A stretch of DNA of 64,000 nucleotides from JBGAJN01 sp044224905 (GTDB lineage: Bacteria > Verrucomicrobiota > Verrucomicrobiia > Limisphaerales > JBGAJN01): the NCBI GenBank assembly GCA_044224905.1, contig JBGAJN010000002.1:806001-870000 (forward strand), given 5' to 3'. The notes beneath the pieces were generated by a model. That model searched no databases. It worked only from the letters and a program-made list of their open reading frames with translations, and was not told the origin of the DNA. Shown here in pieces: positions 60,103 through 64,000 of this stretch. Position numbers and translations under genes: made by a program. Position 1 is the stretch's first letter. Each line of letters starts with the position of its first letter.

Positions 60103-60951
60103 TCAACCGTCAACCCGCGTGACTTTGACGTCCACCGACATGGTCTTATCGCGCGTGCCGCGGTAACTGCCCTTGATCGGGACGATGTCCGCGTAGTCCC
60201 GCCCGATCGCAACCTTGATGTAGTGTTCGTCGGCTTGTTGATTGTTGGTTGGATCCAGTCCCCGCCAGCCGAGTTCCGGTAGATAGACTTCACACCACGC
60301 ATGGGATGCTTGCGCACCGAGCAAGTGATCGGCGGGGCCGTTGTAGATGTAGCCGCTGACGTAGCGCGCGGGGATTTTCATCGAGCGACACATGCCGACC
60401 ATCACGTGCGCGAAATCCTGACAAACGCCGCGGCGTTGTAGCAGCACCTCGAGCATGTGCGTGTTCACGCTGGTCGAATTCGGTACGTAGGAAAAATGCT
60501 GATGCACGAATCGCATGATGGCGACTGCCGCCTGCCACATGTCCGGCTGATCGGCGCCGGCGTCGATGGCGAGTTTCCAGATCTCCGGATCAAGTGACAC
60601 ATATTCGCTCGATTGCAGGTAATCGTAACAGCGTTCCATCCGTACGCATTCCGTCACGCGCGCCATAGGAAACGTGCTCACGTCGAGCGGCAGGATTCGC
60701 GACACCGTGGAGACGGTTGAGGTGCTCTCAATTGTGAGCGTCGTGTGCGGCTCGGGCAGTTCGAAGAACTGCGCGATGTTCCGGTTGAAATCGTAGAAGT
60801 GCGAGAGGCGCGTCGGCGGAAGCACGCGCAGGATGAACGATTCACATACCTGACCATCCACGGAAAGCGGTTGCAGCCGGACCTCGTTGTAACTGTCCGT
60901 CACGGGCGTCGCGTAGACGTATTGGGTGCGGTGAAAGACGTGCAGTTTCAT
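60103..60951 (-). CDS. Transglutaminase-like protein (bacterial N-terminal domain type)
   Basis: 282 residues. The N-terminal bact_transglu_N domain (MKLHVFHRTQYVYATPVTDS; SHFYDFNRNIAQFFELPEPH) leads to a transglutaminase/protease-like fold with the triad Cys in RRGVCQDFAHVM, His in QASHAWCEVYLPE and Asp in GLDPTNNQ. It is probably cytoplasmic, with no signal peptide. It is the last of three genes in a minus-strand cluster with a second transglutaminase and an ATP-grasp/alpha-E protein. The family is conserved with those partners. The substrate is unknown; peptide-bond formation or cleavage is inferred. Confidence 0.92.
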   Translation of the reverse strand: MKLHVFHRTQYVYATPVTDSYNEVRLQPLSVDGQVCESFILRVLPPTRLSHFYDFNRNIAQFFELPEPHTTLTIESTSTVSTVSRILPLDVSTFPMARVTECVRMERCYDYLQSSEYVSLDPEIWKLAIDAGADQPDMWQAAVAIMRFVHQHFSYVPNSTSVNTHMLEVLLQRRGVCQDFAHVMVGMCRSMKIPARYVSGYIYNGPADHLLGAQASHAWCEVYLPELGWRGLDPTNNQQADEHYIKVAIGRDYADIVPIKGSYRGTRDKTMSVDVKVTRVDG

Positions 60952-61019
60952 TCGGATCTAGTGCGAGTTGGGAACTTTTTCCTCGCGCGGCAGCAGGGTG
61001 GGGGAATGCGGTGCGCCCG

Positions 61020-61892
61020 TCAAATGGGTTCCACATCCACTCCCACGATAACTTCGTGGCGGCCGCCCCCGGTGATAATTCCGCTCACCGGGCTGACATC
61101 GCTGTAATCGCGGCCGAACGCAACCACGATGTGTTCCGGACCGGGAATCAAATTGTTGGTCGGATCGAACTCCACCCAGCCATAGCCGGGCGAATACACT
61201 GAGAACCACGCGTGCGAATAGTCCGCACCGACGAGCCGTTGCTTGCCCTCCGGCGGACGCGTGCGGAGATAACCGCTCACGTAGCGGGCTGCGAGCCCTA
61301 GCGAACGCAGGCACGCGATGCCGAGGTGCGCGAAGTCCTGACAGACGCCGCGCCGCTTAGCCCAAACCTCTTCCAGCGGCGTTGAGACGGTTGTCGCGCG
61401 CGGATCAAATTTAAAATCCTCGTGGATGCGGCGATTCAAATCTTCCGCGCCGACAAGGATGGGCGTGCCGTCGGGAAAGCTTTCGCGCGTGTAATCCGCC
61501 AGCTCCTTGGAGGCGGTGAGCAGTGGTGAATCAAAAACGAATTGATACGGATCCGTCATTTCCGGAGACACCGGATCGGTGAACAGATCGCGCACCTCCT
61601 GCCAGTCTGGCGATAGCCCGGGCGCCGGCGGCGTCGATTCTTTCACGGTCACTTCGCTGGTCGCGACGACCTCCAGACGGCTGTGGATTTCCTGCACGCT
61701 GAAAAAGCAGACGCGGTTACCGAAATAGTCCGTCCGCATCTTGCGCACGTTCGGTGCGGGTTCGATATGGAGCGAAAAATCCTCGCGGTCTTGCGCGTCC
61801 GTGCAGCGCGGATGAAGGCGCGCCGCGTGGTGCGAAACGGTCACGGGGTGCGCGTACTTGTAAACCGTGCGATGGGTGACGCGATATTTCAT
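61020..61892 (-). CDS. Transglutaminase-like protein (bacterial N-terminal domain type)
   Basis: 290 residues from ATG 61892 (MKYRVTHRTVYKYAHPVTVS). An open frame continues 62 codons upstream but lies inside the neighbouring gene. The catalytic residues are in RRGVCQDFAHLGIACL (Cys), ADYSHAWFSVYSPGYGW (His) and EFDPTNNL (Asp). It is a paralogue of the protein at 60103, with a fuller N-terminal domain. Its start overlaps the stop of the ATP-grasp/alpha-E gene by four bases, so the two are translationally coupled. Confidence 0.93.
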   Translation of the reverse strand: MKYRVTHRTVYKYAHPVTVSHHAARLHPRCTDAQDREDFSLHIEPAPNVRKMRTDYFGNRVCFFSVQEIHSRLEVVATSEVTVKESTPPAPGLSPDWQEVRDLFTDPVSPEMTDPYQFVFDSPLLTASKELADYTRESFPDGTPILVGAEDLNRRIHEDFKFDPRATTVSTPLEEVWAKRRGVCQDFAHLGIACLRSLGLAARYVSGYLRTRPPEGKQRLVGADYSHAWFSVYSPGYGWVEFDPTNNLIPGPEHIVVAFGRDYSDVSPVSGIITGGGRHEVIVGVDVEPI

Positions 61893-64000
61893 TGGGCGTT
61901 GGTTGCGCCGGCGCGCGAGATGGCGGAATGGGCGAAGTAACTCACCGCGATGGCGTCGGACAAGCGCGGCAATTCGTGCGCGACATGTTGAATGACCTTG
62001 GCCACCGCACTTTCGGCGGCCTTCACGTCGCGGTGCGCCAGTTCGGTCGGATCGGTGAGGCGCAGGCGTGTTACGCAATCGAGCACGATGCGTTGCGCCG
62101 GGCTGGGCAACGCCGAAAGTTTCTCGCGGGGCAGTTGTTCAAAATGCTCCTCGATCTGTTGCAACTGGAAGAGCAATGAGCGCGGATTCGTGTCGTCGAG
62201 CAAGACGAGATCGTAAACCGCGGCGATGTTCGGCAAGACGTTGTAGCGCGAACGGTAGGTGATCGAGCTATCCGCAACCTCGAGCACGGCCTCGAGCACG
62301 CTCGTGTTGTCCGCCTCGGACGAACGTAGCGTGCTGCCGAGAAAGGCGCACAAATACAGGGCGCGTTCGATGCGGCGGCCCATATCGAGGAAGCGCCAGC
62401 CCTGCGCGCGGGTCATATTTTCCGTGGCAAGACCGTGGAACGCCGCGAGACCGAGCAAGGTGAGATTCAGCACCCCGACCGCATCGCCCGCGAGCATCGC
62501 CAGGCTCGACGCCGGTCGCGCGAGGCGATCGTCGAGCTGGCTGACAACGCGCCAGAGATCATTTGACGTGCGGTCGCGCACCATGATCGTGAGGCGTTCC
62601 AGTCGATCGGCGATGTAACGCAGACTTCCGATGCGAGCAGGATCGAAAATGGCCGCGAGCAACTCGGCTTCGAGCGCTTCCGCGTTCTTGTGCAGATCGC
62701 GCTTCTTGTCGATCGACTCGATCTGCCCGGCGACTTCAAGCGTCTTGAGAATCGGCGCCAGCACGGGCATCGCGCTGCCGGTGCTCTCGGGATTGAAACG
62801 CAGCAACGCGCTGCGGAGCAGTCGTGCCGTCGCATCGGCGCGTTCGGCGTAACGGCCAAGCCAGAAAAAATTGTCCGCCATGCGGCTCGGCAGGTTGTTG
62901 CCGACGCGGCGAAGTTCCACTGAACGTGCGCCATTGTGCAGCAGCGTGTCTTCGTTGACCGGATCATCGCTGAGCACCCACGTGTCCTTGCTCGCGCCGC
63001 CGCGTTGCATCGAGATGAACCGCGCGGCGTCGTCCGGAGCAATGCGCGCAAGACCACCTGGCATGACCTTGTAACCTTCCGCGGTGGCGACGAGATAAAC
63101 GCGCACGCCGACGGGGCGCGGCGCGAGATTGTCCGCGACCCACGAGGGCGCGGTGGAAAGTTGGATCCGTTCCTGGGCGACGAACAAGTGCGGTTGGAAA
63201 GCCATTCGCCGTTTTAACAACGCCAGTTCCGCTTCGCTCAAGGTCTCGCCGGGCTTCATGCCGGTGACGCGCGAGCGGAACGCGGGCTTCACGAACAGTT
63301 CGTCGAGATGTTCGAGCACGTAACGTTCGGCGGTTTTCTGTCCGCACCACCACGACGCTACGGAAGGAAGTTTCAGTTCTTCACCGAGCACGTGGCGGCA
63401 GAGGCCGGGAAGAAAAGCCATGAACGCCGGGCTTTGCAGCAGGCCGCTGCCGAGCCCGTTGGCGACGGTGACATTGCCCGCGCGCAACGCTTCCACCAGT
63501 CCGGGAACGCCGAGCATTGAGTCATTGCGTAACTCCAGCGGGTCGCAGAAATCGTCATCGACGCGGCGCAGGATCACGTCGACTTGTTCGAGGCCGCTGA
63601 GCGTTTTGAGGAACACGCGGTCGTCGCGGACGGTGAGATCCTGACCTTCCACGAGGCTGTAGCCGAGATAGCGCGCGAGATAGGCCTGTTCGAAATACGT
63701 TTCGTTGTACGGCCCCGGCGTGAGGATTACGACCCGCGGATTGTCCGTGTGACGCTGCACCAATTGCGACAACGATGTCTGCACGTCGCGGAAGAAGCCC
63801 GCGAGCCGGTGAACATTGCAGTCACGAAACGCCTCCGGCAAAATACGCGATGCAACGAGGCGATTGGCCAGTGCGTAGCCGGCTCCCGTGGGAATCTGCG
63901 TGCGGTCGGAAGTGACCCACCATTGCCCATCGGGCGAACGCGCGAGATCGGCGGCGTAAAAATGAAGGAAGCGTCCCTGGGCCGGCGGAATGCCGTGGCA
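61889..64000 (-). CDS. Circularly permuted ATP-grasp / alpha-E fusion protein (5' end outside the window)
   Basis: The frame is open to the right edge, so at least 704 residues are seen and the start is missing. The ATP-grasp part runs from the edge (PPAQGRFLHFYAADLARSPD) through RVVILTPGPYNETYFEQAYL, NDSMLGVPGLVEALRAGNVT, VANGLGSGLLQSPAFM and GEELKLPSVASWWCGQ. This is the CP_ATPgrasp type 2 (DUF404/407) pattern. The alpha-E (DUF403) domain starts SRMADNFFWLGRYAERADAT and continues to the end, ending AISRAGATNAQ. The fusion is predicted to form amide bonds between amino acids or to a protein, in partnership with the two transglutaminases. Function is inferred from family and context only. Confidence 0.92.
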   Translation of the reverse strand, partial: CHGIPPAQGRFLHFYAADLARSPDGQWWVTSDRTQIPTGAGYALANRLVASRILPEAFRDCNVHRLAGFFRDVQTSLSQLVQRHTDNPRVVILTPGPYNETYFEQAYLARYLGYSLVEGQDLTVRDDRVFLKTLSGLEQVDVILRRVDDDFCDPLELRNDSMLGVPGLVEALRAGNVTVANGLGSGLLQSPAFMAFLPGLCRHVLGEELKLPSVASWWCGQKTAERYVLEHLDELFVKPAFRSRVTGMKPGETLSEAELALLKRRMAFQPHLFVAQERIQLSTAPSWVADNLAPRPVGVRVYLVATAEGYKVMPGGLARIAPDDAARFISMQRGGASKDTWVLSDDPVNEDTLLHNGARSVELRRVGNNLPSRMADNFFWLGRYAERADATARLLRSALLRFNPESTGSAMPVLAPILKTLEVAGQIESIDKKRDLHKNAEALEAELLAAIFDPARIGSLRYIADRLERLTIMVRDRTSNDLWRVVSQLDDRLARPASSLAMLAGDAVGVLNLTLLGLAAFHGLATENMTRAQGWRFLDMGRRIERALYLCAFLGSTLRSSEADNTSVLEAVLEVADSSITYRSRYNVLPNIAAVYDLVLLDDTNPRSLLFQLQQIEEHFEQLPREKLSALPSPAQRIVLDCVTRLRLTDPTELAHRDVKAAESAVAKVIQHVAHELPRLSDAIAVSYFAHSAISRAGATNAQ

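Overview
The window looks like chromosomal DNA from a member of the Verrucomicrobiota, possibly a Pedosphaera/Limisphaerales-type lineage. This is inferred from the gene families present, not from a marker gene. Pointers are PEP-CTERM proteins, a giant autotransporter-associated beta-strand repeat (PATR) protein, DUF1080 with a Tat-exported Gfo/Idh/MocA oxidoreductase, pilin-like proteins cleaved at A|FTLIE, and large lineage-type hypothetical proteins. No rRNA, tRNA, CRISPR array, insertion sequence or prophage was recognised.

Layout. 1-1303: the end of an unknown gene, then rlmN. 1372-22108: a large polysaccharide locus with strands interleaved. It holds a GT2 enzyme, a Wzy/ligase-like polymerase, an MBOAT acyltransferase with an SGNH partner, five GT4 enzymes, a WecG/TagA glycosyltransferase, a sugar epimerase, a second SGNH protein, a Wzx-like flippase and four SAM methyltransferases; yajQ sits inside it. 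22451-25535: a secreted beta-helix protein overlapped by a DUF5011-type secreted protein. 25613-33872: hypothetical secreted and coiled-coil proteins, a CBS protein, a DUF1080/oxidoreductase operon, recG and two small lipoproteins. 33888-38682: a PEP-CTERM protein, guaA, a small conserved hypothetical protein, rpiB and an orphan LuxR-type response regulator. 38769-44888: a 2039-residue PATR/PEP-CTERM surface protein. 44889-46486: a 1.6 kb gap holding a decayed array of 21-bp repeats. 46487-57144: a type IV pilus / type II secretion-like machine (pilin, ATPase, platform protein, two large pseudopilins, PilM/N-, PilO- and PilP-like proteins, secretin). 57305-60018: the initiating sugar transferase of exopolysaccharide synthesis and an acyltransferase-3. 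60103-64000: a transglutaminase / circularly permuted ATP-grasp / alpha-E cluster that runs off the right end.

How they may work together (inference): most of the window builds the cell surface. A lipid-linked sugar made by the transferase at 57305 is extended by the glycosyltransferases, decorated with methyl and acyl groups, flipped and polymerised. PEP-CTERM proteins would be sorted to the surface by an exosortase that is not in this window. The secretion/pilus machine may export or display proteins. The strongest candidate for something undescribed is the degenerate 21-bp (heptapeptide) repeat array between the giant adhesin and the pilus locus. Next come the in-frame low-complexity insertions in rlmN and recG, and the lipoprotein carrying a pseudopilin-like tail.
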